64,000 bases of DNA, from contig NZ_CP036525.1 of NCBI RefSeq assembly GCF_007741535.1, positions 7,006,001 through 7,070,000 on the forward strand, in the 5' to 3' direction. The stretch comes from Rubripirellula lacrimiformis (GTDB lineage Bacteria; Planctomycetota; Planctomycetia; Pirellulales; Pirellulaceae). The notes below the pieces were generated by a model that did not search any database, was not told where the DNA came from, and worked only from the letters and a program-made list of their open reading frames with translations. Within the stretch, counting starts at the first letter, position 1. Every line of letters begins with the position of its first letter. The position numbers and the translations under genes are program-made. This document shows, piece by piece, positions 45,181 through 53,987 of the stretch.

Positions 45181-45317
45181 ATCTGCAATGCCTCGTGCAA
45201 AATCCTCTCGGACGCCGCGTAATCCTCATCCTTGTGAAAGACCGTCGCTCACAAGTTGCCGCGATTCAAAGCATGGTAAAGACCGCTTGCTTCATCGGCA
45301 CGTGGCGGTCGAGGCAT
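45170..45317 (-). pseudogene. RAYT (REP-associated Y1 transposase) N-terminal relic
   Basis: The minus strand from ATG 45317 reads MPRPPRADEASGLYHALNRG, then NL-TGA-ATVFHKDEDYAASERIL. This is the conserved opening of TnpA_REP/Y1 transposases (GLYHxxNRGN, FxxDxDxxxFxxIL). The Arg codon CGA appears mutated to TGA. Only ~50 codons remain, without the catalytic Tyr. It sits inside a string of IS relics. RAYTs mobilise REP palindromes, which are abundant elsewhere in this window. Confidence 0.6.
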
Positions 45318-45368
45318 TGCTGCTTCCCGCAGTGTAGAAAACCGAGTGGAACAGGAATCGAAACACCT

Positions 45369-46976
45369 TCAAAGAGGCCTGACCCAATACTGTTCGGCCC
45401 GTTTGCTGCTGTGTCGCGTGGTGAGCAGTACTTTAGCCAGGAGCATGGGTTCGGTGGAGGCGAGTTGCTGAACCGAAGATGGCTGCGATTGACTGACCGC
45501 GCAGCATCGAACCGCCGAAGTTGTTGAGCTTCGGTCGGTGCGCAGTGGTCCTAGAGAGCCTTGGGTTTCAGTTTTTCGATGTGGGCTTCCAGTTCGTCGA
45601 GACTGGCCCAGCCAAGCAGGTAAAAGCAAATCATTTCGTAAGTGCGTTTGTTCGGTTGACCGCCGGTGTAGATCAGGATCAATAGGCACGCGATGATCGC
45701 CAAGTACATCTGAATCTCCACGCCGGCCGGCTTGGTGCTCAGGAGGTGACGACAGCCCAAGAGTTGTTTGATCATCCGGAAAAACAGTTCAATAAGCCAG
45801 CGAAGCCGATACGCTTCGGCAATCAGTTCGGCGGGGACATCCATCAAGTTGGTGACCAAACGCAGGCGACCATCGCAGTTGGAACCTTTGCTGCCAGTGC
45901 GGGTGTGAAGTGGAACTTCGATCTCGATGAAGCGAACCGGATGGTCGCTTGCCACTGTCTTGCTGTTGCTGGTGTGAGCCCCCAAAACGACTTCTCGGTC
46001 GATTCGCACGCCAGCATCGCGATCAACTTGAGTTAGGTCTCGATCGCATAGAATCTTCGGGGTGCTGTTGTCACGGGCCCGGCAAATGTAGCTGCTGCCG
46101 ATGGCATTGATCTGATTGAACAGCTCGAACTTGGCATAGCCACGATCGGTCACATAGCATCGATCAGGTTGGAGCACTGAAGCCAGGACTGACTTCTCGT
46201 CATCCTTTCCCTTTGGTTTGGCCGGTGTCGCATCAATCCGCTCGGGGATACCGCGTAGGATCTCGAAGTGCGTGTGCATACGGTAGCCATCAACGGACTT
46301 TCCCTTGGTGGTTCCGCCAGCTTTGTCAGGCAGCCAAGCGAGTGAGGCCACCGGCACGGCTGTTTTGAATACGCTGCCATCAACGGCGGTGAGTTGATGT
46401 CCGATCGCGTCAAACTTCGATGGATCAGCTGATGGGACTTCGGTCGCAAGCTGCGCTGCGATTCTCTTCAGCGGTTCGGGATCAAAGATGCTGACCGACT
46501 CCGAAAGTGAGCCAAGGGAAGCTCGGTCGACGCCAAATTTCTTCTGAACCTCTTTGAGTGTACTGGCTTATTGAAGTCCACGCAGCGATGTCAGAATCGG
46601 ATTGAACATCCACATAAGAACCAGTACGCCAAACTGGTCCATGTGCAGGTCACGATTGTCGGATTTGTCACGCTGGGTGCCGATATCGTGCAGGGTTTCC
46701 AGCAGCGGCCGGATCTTCCTGAAGAACTTCAGGCCCTGTAGATCACGTGCTCGGACATCCGACGAGTCTTCTGCGACGTTGCATTCATCGCTATCGACAT
46801 CCTTGGGTGTTGGCTTTCGTCGTTTAGGAAGACGGTTGGTCACTGGCTAATCCGCTGTGTGTCAAACTGGCGGACGGTCCGCCGAATTCAATCGCATGCG
46901 CAAACGCCGTGCCGAAAAACAACAAAATCAACTTAGCGACTTTCGTGCCGAACAGTATTGGGCCTGACCCCTTTGA
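45369..46976 (-). mobile_element. IS4-family insertion sequence (~1.6 kb), inactive
   Basis: Imperfect terminal inverted repeats of about 30 bp: left TCAAAGAGGCCTGACCCAAT... from 45369, right ...CAGGCCCAATACTGTTCGGC in complement, ending at 46976. Length 1608 bp fits the family. The enclosed transposase has one in-frame stop. No clear target duplication is visible. Confidence 0.7.
45551..46843 (-). pseudogene. IS4-family transposase with one in-frame stop
   Basis: A 430-codon frame from ATG 46843 to 45551, interrupted only by TAA at 46568-46570 (LRGLQ-stop-ASTLKEVQKKFGVD). DDE motifs: VDGSVFKT (first Asp), VTDRGYAKFELFNQI (second Asp) and YRLRWLIELFFRMIKQLLG (Glu in the Y-x-RW-x-IE-x-F signature). 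Otherwise intact, so inactivation looks recent. Confidence 0.85.
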
Positions 46977-47242
46977 TCTGCCTGCGCTGGAATCTACCAG
47001 ATGCGAGCGATTGGCTATTCCTCGCCAGCCCCGCCGCCGCCATCACAGCTGGATGACATTTTCGCCCCCCCCCAGTCGATCGCTAACCAACCCCGCCCAA
47101 TCCGCTAAAATGCTTGCAAAATGAGCGTGGGGCGTGCGAAAGTGCGTAAACGGATCACGCATGCGGGCGGATTGAGCCGGAGTGCCCCTGAGAAAAGGTT
47201 CATCCATCCCCGCAATTAGGCACAGGCAGGAAGCAAACCATC
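46977..47242. other. Intergenic, no supported gene
   Basis: C-rich stretch (run of 10 C at 47067) with no credible frame. Confidence 0.35.
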
Positions 47243-47293
47243 ATGGCGAAGAAACGAGCGACGAAGAAGGAAGTCACAGAGGTCGCCAAATGA
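47243..47293 (+). other. Mini-ORF leading into the DUF1016 gene
   Basis: ATG 47243 after AGGAAG encodes 16 residues (MAKKRATKKEVTEVAK) and its stop overlaps the DUF1016 start (AAATGAG). It may be a leader peptide or the relic of a larger upstream gene. Confidence 0.3.
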
Positions 47294-47993
47294 GCGAGCT
47301 AACCAACGACAAGGAGTACCGCGACTGGATCGTTTCGATCAAAAGCCGGGTCCAGGCATCCCAAATCAAAGCAGCCGTTGCGGTCAATTACGCGATGCTG
47401 GGACTTTATTGGTATCTGGGCGAGCAGATCATCGAGAGGCAGGAAACGGCCAAGTGGGGCGACGGTTTTTTGCAGCAAATGAGCAAGGATCTTTCCTCCG
47501 AATTCCCTGAAATCAAGGGGTTTTCCTATCGAAATCTGCGATCGATTCGGCAGTGGGTCAGCTTCTGGAATCAGCCCGATTCAATTGGGAAACAAGCTGT
47601 TTCCAAAAGTGATCCAAATTGGAAACAAGTTGTGGCCAAATTGGCCCCGGATGCGAAACAACTTGTTTCGCAGATCCCCTGGGGACACAACATCTTGCTT
47701 CTTCAGAAGCTAGACCGCCCCGCCGATGCCCTGTTCTACGTCCAAAAGACGATCGAAAACAACTGGTCGCGAGCCGTCCTGACATACTAGATTGACTTTG
47801 GACTGCACCGGCGAGAAGGCAAGGCGATCGACAACTTCGAGCCCACGCTGCCGCAGTCGGAGATGATGCGACGCAAGTACAAATCGCGGCGGTTCATCCG
47901 TTGGCCCCGAGTCGGGCCAATGGGATTGCATGAAGTGAAAACTTTCATGCTGCCGACTCGGTCAATGGCGTCGGTCGTTGACGGACGATTTTG
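47290..47993 (+). pseudogene. DUF1016 (YhcG/PDDEXK) nuclease, interrupted and truncated
   Basis: 167 aa up to TAG 47788, with the DUF1016 N-terminal domain: DWIVSIKSRVQASQIKAAVA, LGLYWYLGEQIIERQE, WGDGFLQQMSKDLSSEFPE, GFSYRNLRSIRQW, IPWGHNILLLQKL and NWSRAVLTY. After the stop the same frame continues IDFGLHRREGKAIDNFEPTL, the expected join to the nuclease domain, then diverges. The C-terminal PDDEXK domain is missing. Family members often accompany restriction systems; none is seen here. Confidence 0.75.
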
Positions 47994-48018
47994 ACCTAAC
48001 ACCCATGCGAAACAAACG

Positions 48019-48672
48019 TTGTATCAACGCAAAATTGTCGTCGTTCTTCTTGTCTTGTTTCTCATTGCGGTGGCGTATCCAATTGTTCGCGTGCTGTTCG
48101 CGGTCAACGATGCGAGACAACGCCGCGAGGCGACGCTTGCCGAGCTAACGGACTACGTCTCGGTGTTGCGAAGCAATCAGTGGGACATTGATTCGGTTCT
48201 GACGTTCGAATTCGAGGCTGCAATCGCTCAACTGGAGCAAACGCTTCTTCCCGACTTGGAAACCCCACAATTGTTCTCAGCCTATGTTTCGCCAGCAAAC
48301 ATGGCCAACCATCCTAGCTCGACTCGATCGATCACGGTCTGGTGGTTGGAAGACGGATTTACCGTTGATGGCGTTGCTCTTCACATCGATGGGCAACCCC
48401 ATTCAAAGATCGTTGGCTGGGGCCAGAGCATCACAGACAGCGATGGGAATCCCCCTGAACGATTCGGGAACCGCTATGACCGATACTTGGTCGCGGACGT
48501 TCTGGTTAACGAGAGCGACGAACCAGTTCGCGACGTCGGATTCGTTCTGAACAGCAGCGAATTGCAGCAATCGCTGGAGATAGAATTACTGACATCCAAA
48601 CCGACGGGTGCTAAAATCCCAGTACACGTCGGAGGATTCAGCGATGGGGCTAGAACGAACTCAATCAGGTAA
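48019..48672 (+). CDS. Single-span membrane-anchored protein, unknown
   Basis: 217 aa from a TTG at 48019. N-terminal basic residues then a transmembrane helix (IVVVLLVLFLIAVAYPIVRV), a short helical stalk, and a soluble outer part (VWWLEDGFTVDGVALHIDG). No family recognised. Weak start support; an IS- and relic-rich context leaves open that it is decaying. Confidence 0.5.
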   Translation: MYQRKIVVVLLVLFLIAVAYPIVRVLFAVNDARQRREATLAELTDYVSVLRSNQWDIDSVLTFEFEAAIAQLEQTLLPDLETPQLFSAYVSPANMANHPSSTRSITVWWLEDGFTVDGVALHIDGQPHSKIVGWGQSITDSDGNPPERFGNRYDRYLVADVLVNESDEPVRDVGFVLNSSELQQSLEIELLTSKPTGAKIPVHVGGFSDGARTNSIR

Positions 48673-48799
48673 TCTGGACCACTCCCCACACCGCTTCGCG
48701 TGCGGGCCACCTAACCAAGCCCGTGCCAGAACGCGGCGCATGCTTCTCAATCGCGGGTCTGACCGGTTCACGGTTTGGTACGTAGCCATACGCGGTTGA

Positions 48800-48994
48800 A
48801 GCTTTGCCCACCGGAAAGAAGCTAACCTTCTCTATTTGATACGCATCGACCAGATCGATTACCTGCTGCCGGCCGAGTGGCTATCGGACTTTGAACAGGA
48901 GCTGAAGTCTGGTTCGGACAGCTGGGAATGGCACGTCTTTCGACGAACTAGCCCAACCAACGTCCAACCGGTTGCACCGGAGTCCGCAGGTTAA
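48800..48994 (+). pseudogene. Open fragment without start, unknown
   Basis: 64 open codons after a stop, reading LIRIDQIDYLLPAEWLSDFE and SWEWHVFRRTSP, with no ATG or GTG at a sensible place. Probably the tail of a lost gene. Confidence 0.3.
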
Positions 48995-49037
48995 CGTTTC
49001 CGAATGGACGATTCGCTGGCGCGGGCCCCATTGTACG

Positions 49038-49367
49038 GTATCGTTCTATCGATCCGTTTCGCAATGCACCCAATTCACTTCGAACATTGCTGCTCCAGAC
49101 ATTCGGTGGATGGACTAGACGGTGCAAGCGAAACGCTAGCAGTCGCCAAATGGTTTTCTTTCGGTCAATCACCCCACTCGGTGGTACAATGTTCTTGCAC
49201 CCCAAACAGGCGAACGAAACATTCTTCCGTTGGAAACCCAGACTTGCCCATGAACGAACCTTCTTCACGAACTCCCGAAGGCGTACCACACAAGTGCGAA
49301 ATATGTGGGACCACATTTCAATTAAGCCCTGCTGTTGTTGGCGATGTTTGTTGTCCGAACTGCAACG
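49038..49367 (+). repeat. Segmental duplication, copy A
   Basis: Matches 52809-53139 with scattered substitutions and small indels, covering ~210 bp of upstream DNA plus the first ~39 codons of the zinc-ribbon gene. A second matching block is 49702-49750 with 53148-53205. Confidence 0.75.
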
Positions 49368-49714
49368 GGCTCGCATGGCCGGTTGGCAACGAGGAACTCG
49401 ATACCGAACCACACGCGAGCGATCTTGCGTCTAGCTGCGTGAAGGAGATTCGCTTACGTCCAGCGACCATTGACACGGACTTCGATCAGAAAGCGAAGCG
49501 GGCGATATCGCATTTTCGCAAGCGACGAGACGTGCGCGTGTCTGCACTGTTCCGAAGTCGTCATCCTGAGGCTCAAAGTCAGGCTACGGCACTGCTTGAA
49601 CGTTTCGTCAACTCGCTGGTGCCAAAGCATGCGACAATCAAGTCCTCCGCACAAATCGATGGACGACGGATACGCTGCACCTTGACCTCAGCGCTGCCTC
49701 AGGACGGCGAATAA
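49250..49714 (+). CDS. Zinc-ribbon + IF-3 C-domain-like protein
   Basis: 154 aa from ATG 49250. Residues 16-38 form a zinc ribbon (CEICGTTF ... CCPNC). After a short linker, residues 65-150 read VKEIRLRPATIDTDFDQKAK, then VRVSALFRSRHPEAQ and DGRRIRCTLTSALPQ. Compared with the true infC in this window ([39 protein letters not shown]), the KEIRLRP, V.VS.LFR.R and GRR blocks align in order and spacing. So it is an IF-3 C-terminal-domain paralogue without the N-domain, joined to a zinc ribbon. It may bind the 30S platform or RNA. Function unknown. Confidence 0.7.
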   Translation: MNEPSSRTPEGVPHKCEICGTTFQLSPAVVGDVCCPNCNGLAWPVGNEELDTEPHASDLASSCVKEIRLRPATIDTDFDQKAKRAISHFRKRRDVRVSALFRSRHPEAQSQATALLERFVNSLVPKHATIKSSAQIDGRRIRCTLTSALPQDGE

Positions 49715-50065
49715 CCACGCGACCGACGGGGAACTGCCGAGCCGTGTTTTTTGAGATGGAGGATTGAACGCGGCGCGTCCATCGCACCGGTTCATCCGCT
49801 TGAATCTATCGAACAGCCACCTCCTCCACCAAGGAATTTGAAATGAAGCGGACATGGATGACCATCGGTGACAGATGACGATTTGCGACATGTCCGTGCG
49901 GCAAAGCAAACTGCCGCGGCCGACGATGACCTCCATGCATCTCCAAGAACTCGCATCAACACGACGCGCCAATGCTAGGCCATAGTGACGGCGAACGGGC
50001 ACCCGAGCAGATCGCCGAGACTTACAATGCTTGGACCGTGGTAACGAAACTTGAAAAGGAATCAA
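49715..50065. other. Intergenic, no supported gene
   Basis: About 350 bp between the IF3-like gene and the interrupted secreted-protein gene. AAAAGGA at 50054 is the ribosome site of the latter. Confidence 0.35.
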
Positions 50066-50156
50066 ATGAAGTTTGCAATGCGTTTGGGAGGCTTTCTCTG
50101 TTTCGGTTTTGCACTGACCTATTTCAGTTTTGCAGAGAGCCCGCGAAATAGAGGCG
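50066..50156 (+). pseudogene. 5' part of a secreted-protein gene split by an IS
   Basis: ATG 50066 after AAAAGGA encodes a signal peptide (MRLGGFLCFGFALTYFSFA) and stops being native at 50156, where the IS begins. Removing the IS and one copy of the GCG duplication joins AGA GGC G to AC GAA GCT, in frame with the 3' part at 51858-52585. Confidence 0.75.
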
Positions 50157-50222
50157 CCCTCTGTGCCAACATGCGTGAGACAACTTTGAATTTCATCAGA
50201 GTTGAGGGCATGGAGCATTCGC

Positions 50223-50606
50223 ATGACCGATACCGCCAACAAAAAAATTGAAAAAGATCCCGAGGTGACACAGAAAGCGGCCCGTCGCCGCTTCACCGCC
50301 GACTACAAACGCCGTATCGCCCTGGAGGCCGAAAGCTGTAGCGAGCCCGGAGAAATCGGGGCGTTGCTCAGACGCGAGGGAATTTACTCCTCGGTCCTGG
50401 CAAAATGGCGTCGTCAATTGCGGGAGGAATCATTGTCATCATCGAAAAAGTCTAACGGCAAAACTTCACCAGCCGATCAACTCAAACGTCTTGAACGTGA
50501 GAACGAGCGGCTCAAGGAGAAGCTCCGCCACGCCGAGCTGATCATTGACGTCCAAAAAAAAGTCTCGGAGATGATGCAGATACGATCACACGAGAAGGAC
50601 GACTGA
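50223..50606 (+). CDS. IS3-family OrfA (copy 1)
   Basis: 127 aa from ATG 50223 (GGAG 7 nt upstream; open from 50202). HTH domain (RRFTADYKRRIALEAESCSE ... GEIGALLRREGIYSSVLAKW), then a leucine-zipper coiled coil (LKRLERENERLKEKLRHAEL). An A8 run at 50554-50561 is the likely -1 frameshift site joining OrfA to OrfB. Confidence 0.9.
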   Translation: MTDTANKKIEKDPEVTQKAARRRFTADYKRRIALEAESCSEPGEIGALLRREGIYSSVLAKWRRQLREESLSSSKKSNGKTSPADQLKRLERENERLKEKLRHAELIIDVQKKVSEMMQIRSHEKDD

Positions 50607-50659
50607 CAGCCGCCAAACAACTGAGTGAAACAGTCGGCGTCGCGGCGGCTTGCCGTGCG

Positions 50660-51817
50660 ATGAATGTGTCGCGTGCGACGTTCTATCGTCGCCGCGACCC
50701 CGATCGACAAGCCGCGCCGAGGCCGGCGCCCGCTCGAGCTCTATCACCGCAAGAACGCCAAGAAGTACTTGATCAACTCAACAGCGAGCGTTTCGCTGAT
50801 CATGCACCACGACAGGTCTACGCCAAGTTGCTCGACGAGGGCGACTACCTGTGCAGCGTGCGAACGATGTATCGCATCTTGGCCGACAATCAAAGCACAC
50901 GCGAACGACGAAACCAGCTGAAGCATCCCGAGTATCGCAAACCAGAACTGCTCGCCACCGCGCCCAACGAAGTCTGGTCTTGGGACATCACCAAACTCAA
51001 GGGCCCCGAAACATGGACGTACTACTACCTCTACGTGATTCTGGACATCTACAGCCGCTGCGTCGTTGGCTGGATGCTGGCCGATAGCGAGAGCGCCGAC
51101 TTGGCCAAGCAGCTGATTGAAACCACGATCGACAAGCAGAACATTCCACCCGAACAACTGATCATTCACAGCGACCGGGGACCTTCGATGACATCTCACA
51201 GCGTCGCGCAGCTACTCAGTTCGCTGGGCGTCACCAAATCACACAGCCGACCGCACGTCTCCAACGACAATCCGTTCTCGGAAAGCCAATTCAAAACGAT
51301 GAAGTATCGACCTGAGTTCCCCAAACGCTTTGGCTGTTACGAAGACGGCTTGCAGTTCTGTCGCACGTTTTTCACCTGGTACAACAACGAGCACTATCAC
51401 AGCGGCATCGGGTTGCTAACTCCATCATCGTTGCACTTCGGCCGCGCCGAGGAAGTTACTGCCGCTCGCACGCAGACTCTTCATGGTGCGTGGAAAAAAA
51501 CACCCGAGCGTTTCGTTCACGGAATTCCCAAGCCAGCAAGTGTTCCCAAAGCCGTCTGGATCAACCCTCCCAAACCAATCGATGAACGCAAAAGGGAAGC
51601 CCCCGAGCCAACCTGCCCGGGAGCTTCCGAAGAAACGTCTTTGACGCACCCTCGATCCGATTATCCCTTGGACGGTTGCGTCCCCGCAGAGCCGTCTTCC
51701 GTTTCACCGGACGAATCAACCTTACCACCGAAAACACCTTTGAACACCCGAGCGATGCCTGAAAAAATCCCGGGGGTTCGGGGGCTGGCCCCCAAGTGCG
51801 CTGGCATCAATCACTGA
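50660..51817 (+). CDS. IS3-family OrfB transposase (copy 1)
   Basis: 385 aa from ATG 50660; the frame is open back to the A8 run (ITREGRLTAAKQLSETVGVA), so the product is probably the OrfAB fusion. An HTH_21-like part (QVYAKLLDEGDYLCSVRTMY) precedes the rve core with DDE: WSWDITKL, IIHSDRGPSMTSH and SESQFKTMKY. A ~75-aa Pro/Glu-rich tail extends beyond the usual end. Confidence 0.92.
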   Translation: MNVSRATFYRRRDPDRQAAPRPAPARALSPQERQEVLDQLNSERFADHAPRQVYAKLLDEGDYLCSVRTMYRILADNQSTRERRNQLKHPEYRKPELLATAPNEVWSWDITKLKGPETWTYYYLYVILDIYSRCVVGWMLADSESADLAKQLIETTIDKQNIPPEQLIIHSDRGPSMTSHSVAQLLSSLGVTKSHSRPHVSNDNPFSESQFKTMKYRPEFPKRFGCYEDGLQFCRTFFTWYNNEHYHSGIGLLTPSSLHFGRAEEVTAARTQTLHGAWKKTPERFVHGIPKPASVPKAVWINPPKPIDERKREAPEPTCPGASEETSLTHPRSDYPLDGCVPAEPSSVSPDESTLPPKTPLNTRAMPEKIPGVRGLAPKCAGINH

Positions 51818-51838
51818 ACCGTTTAGAAAGTTGTCTCA

Positions 51839-52585
51839 ATGTCGTTGACACATTCCGGCGACGAAGCTCGAGAAAGACCAAAAGAAGTGCGACGGTTGGC
51901 CGAAGAGATTCGTCGGATTGACGTCGTAGATCTCTTGTCCGCCAGGAGCGATGAGTTTGCACTTCCAGCACGAAACCCAGAAAAGGTGCAGTCGGAGATT
52001 CACATTTTGTTCCAACTTCGCTCGGTACTGATAAGCGAATTGCGAGAGGTCGTTAGGCAAGCAGACGCTGGAACGGTGGACCTCAAGAAAGTTCGTGAAG
52101 GTACAGAGGAGCTAGAGAAATTTCGAAATGCAAGTGTGGAACAGGTAGAAACATTATTGAAAGATCAGTTCTCCGAGACTCAGTTCAACGCTATTGTTGA
52201 TGGCTTCATGCGAGCGTGTCCGCAGAATTACTATCACTGCGAGTTTCTTGCGAAGCAGCTAGATCTAACCGACGAGCAAATCCAGAAGCTTCATGGGCTG
52301 CGACGCGCTGAGATACTGATTATAAATGGCGTTGACCGCAGCGGGGAAAACCCGTTCGCTGCTGTTGCCGCGAGATTGGGGGCACAAAGGGCGAAAGCTG
52401 CAGACGTGCTGACAGAGGAGCAGTTGGAAATCGTTTGGAAAGCACAAAAACTGTGGAAAGAAGGCGAAGATGTTGAGAAGTTTCTTGCCCGATTCAGTGG
52501 CAATCCAGGCGGGAGAAGATTCATTAAGGAATCGAAAGCCTTAACGCAGAAGTGGGACGAAATTTTCCCGAACACCCCATTGTAA
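51839..52585 (+). CDS. 3' part of the IS-split gene; LTxxQ-type helical protein
   Basis: Native codons start at 51858; an ATG inside the IS end (51839) could still give a 248-aa product without the signal peptide. The protein is helical and charged, with LDLTDEQIQKLHGLR and VLTEEQLEIVWKAQ, two LTxxQ motifs of the kind seen in Spy/CpxP-like periplasmic proteins and in many planctomycete secreted proteins. Together with the 5' part the intact protein would be ~272 aa and exported. Confidence 0.6.
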   Translation: MSLTHSGDEARERPKEVRRLAEEIRRIDVVDLLSARSDEFALPARNPEKVQSEIHILFQLRSVLISELREVVRQADAGTVDLKKVREGTEELEKFRNASVEQVETLLKDQFSETQFNAIVDGFMRACPQNYYHCEFLAKQLDLTDEQIQKLHGLRRAEILIINGVDRSGENPFAAVAARLGAQRAKAADVLTEEQLEIVWKAQKLWKEGEDVEKFLARFSGNPGGRRFIKESKALTQKWDEIFPNTPL

Positions 52586-53021
52586 AGCAGCCGTTTCCCT
52601 GGATTTGCGAGAACGGTTGCAGCGGTGGGTTCCCGAGCGTTGTCGCCAACGAACCGATCGAAGACGACGACGCCTTGGATGCGAATTTGAAACCATGACT
52701 TCTTCATTCTGCAATCATCCATGCGGTCCAGGTCAAATGCAAGCCTTCACAACAGAGGCGGGTGCGTGGCAAACGCAACGACTCCGACAACGAGGGCCCC
52801 GCGAAAACGTATTGTTCTGTCGATGAGTTTTGCCATGCATCCAATTTTTCTCAACGATTGCTGGCCCGGCCATTCGGTGGACGGCCTAAACGGTGCCCGC
52901 TGAACGCTAAGCAGTCGCGGGACGGTTTTCTTTCGGTGAAACAACTCACTGTTGCGGTACAATGTTCACGTGTCACAAACAGGCGAACGAAACATTTTTT
53001 CGTTGATCCCCTGACTTGCCC
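52586..53021. other. Intergenic containing duplicated upstream DNA
   Basis: 52809-53021 repeats the region upstream of the zinc-ribbon/IF3-like gene. The rest holds no supported gene. Confidence 0.5.
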
Positions 53022-53162
53022 ATGAACGAACCTTCTTCACGAACTCCCGAAGGGGTACTTCACCGGTGCGAAATATGGGGGACAGCATTTCAACTGAGTC
53101 CTGCTGTCGTTGGCGATGTTTGCTGTCCGAACTGCAACGCGCCGCCCCAAGACGACGAATAA
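53022..53162 (+). pseudogene. Truncated duplicate of the zinc-ribbon/IF3-like gene
   Basis: 46 codons reading MNEPSSRTPEGVLHRCEIWG ... VCCPNCNAPPQDDE. Compared with the 49250 gene, Cys19 is Trp, breaking the zinc ribbon, and the whole IF3-like part is deleted, joining codon ~39 to the final PQD(G/D)E. It retains an open frame, but the lost Cys argues for decay. Confidence 0.65.
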
Positions 53163-53271
53163 CCACACGATCGACATGGAACCGCCGAGCCGCGTTTTCC
53201 CACGTGGATGACCGATTTCCGCCGCTCAGTGATTTCCGACGATAGCCAACAAAAATGAAAACGAACGCACT

Positions 53272-53847
53272 ATGAATCGCACTCTGATCTTTGTCGCATC
53301 GGTCGCTGCCCCGGCTGCTACGCAAGCTGCGGACACTGGAGTGACGTATGCTTTTTCACCGGATCTTGGGATCGAAGGAAATCCCGCAATGGCCGCGATC
53401 GGCTTTCCCGGAATCATTGCGATCAAGTCATTGGTTTCGATCGTGATCGCGTTTATGACCTACTACTGGTGGCGAAATCCAGTTGCACTCAAAGCCCCGG
53501 AGAAACGCGATGACGTGTGGGCCTTCGCATCGCTCAACTATTTTGGATCGGAACTGTCGGGACGGACGTTTGTGCATAGGTTCCTGACGAGGGCGCCGAA
53601 AAACTGGGCGATGGCGATTCAAATGACGGGACTCATGCTTGCAGTGATCGTTGCTGCGGGAAGCCTCCTGGCGATTTTCTCCTGGTTTGCGATCCACCAA
53701 TGGAACCTGACTTGGTATCGGAAGGCATATTTCCGCACTCACTTTGCGTTCCCCTTTCTTTTGCTTGCGCCTATCTACGCAGCCGCCGCCACCCTGTATT
53801 TCAAAGCCGAACACGCTCGACTTCGTGCGACCCTAGCCGGCGAATAA
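53272..53847 (+). CDS. Membrane protein of unknown function (191 aa)
   Basis: Starts with a signal-like segment (TLIFVASVAAPAATQAAD) and contains three or four further spans (IAIKSLVSIVIAFMTYYWW, GLMLAVIVAAGSLLAIFSWF, FAFPFLLLAPIYAAAATLYF). No family recognised; single gene. Confidence 0.6.
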   Translation: MNRTLIFVASVAAPAATQAADTGVTYAFSPDLGIEGNPAMAAIGFPGIIAIKSLVSIVIAFMTYYWWRNPVALKAPEKRDDVWAFASLNYFGSELSGRTFVHRFLTRAPKNWAMAIQMTGLMLAVIVAAGSLLAIFSWFAIHQWNLTWYRKAYFRTHFAFPFLLLAPIYAAAATLYFKAEHARLRATLAGE

Positions 53848-53987
53848 CCTTGCGTTTTGCGAGTGGATGCCCAGAGGATTCGAAACAAACTCGATCCCGT
53901 GGGTGTCCCCATAGAATCTGACGTCGGCTGCGTCGCGGACGCAATGTGACCGCGCAGCCCAGCGGCCCAGCGCAAGATCGCGTTTAA

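Larger units (their letters stand above)
50157..51857 (+). mobile_element. IS3-family element, copy 1 (1701 bp)
   Basis: Identical boundaries to the copy at 59750-61450 (CCCTCTGTG... to ...CACATTCCG). Terminal inverted repeats: TGTGCCAAC...TGAGACAAC left and TGTGTCAAC...TGAGACAAC right (complement), about 23 bp. Flanking 3-bp target duplication GCG/GCG. It contains overlapping orfA/orfB. The two copies differ by only about ten bases. Confidence 0.92.

Noticed and set aside
45006-47790. Stop-codon reassignment or readthrough (TGA, TAA, TGA and TAG each interrupt an otherwise open relic)
   Set aside because: All three stop codons are involved, only in mobile-element or decaying genes, while neighbouring intact genes use them as normal stops.
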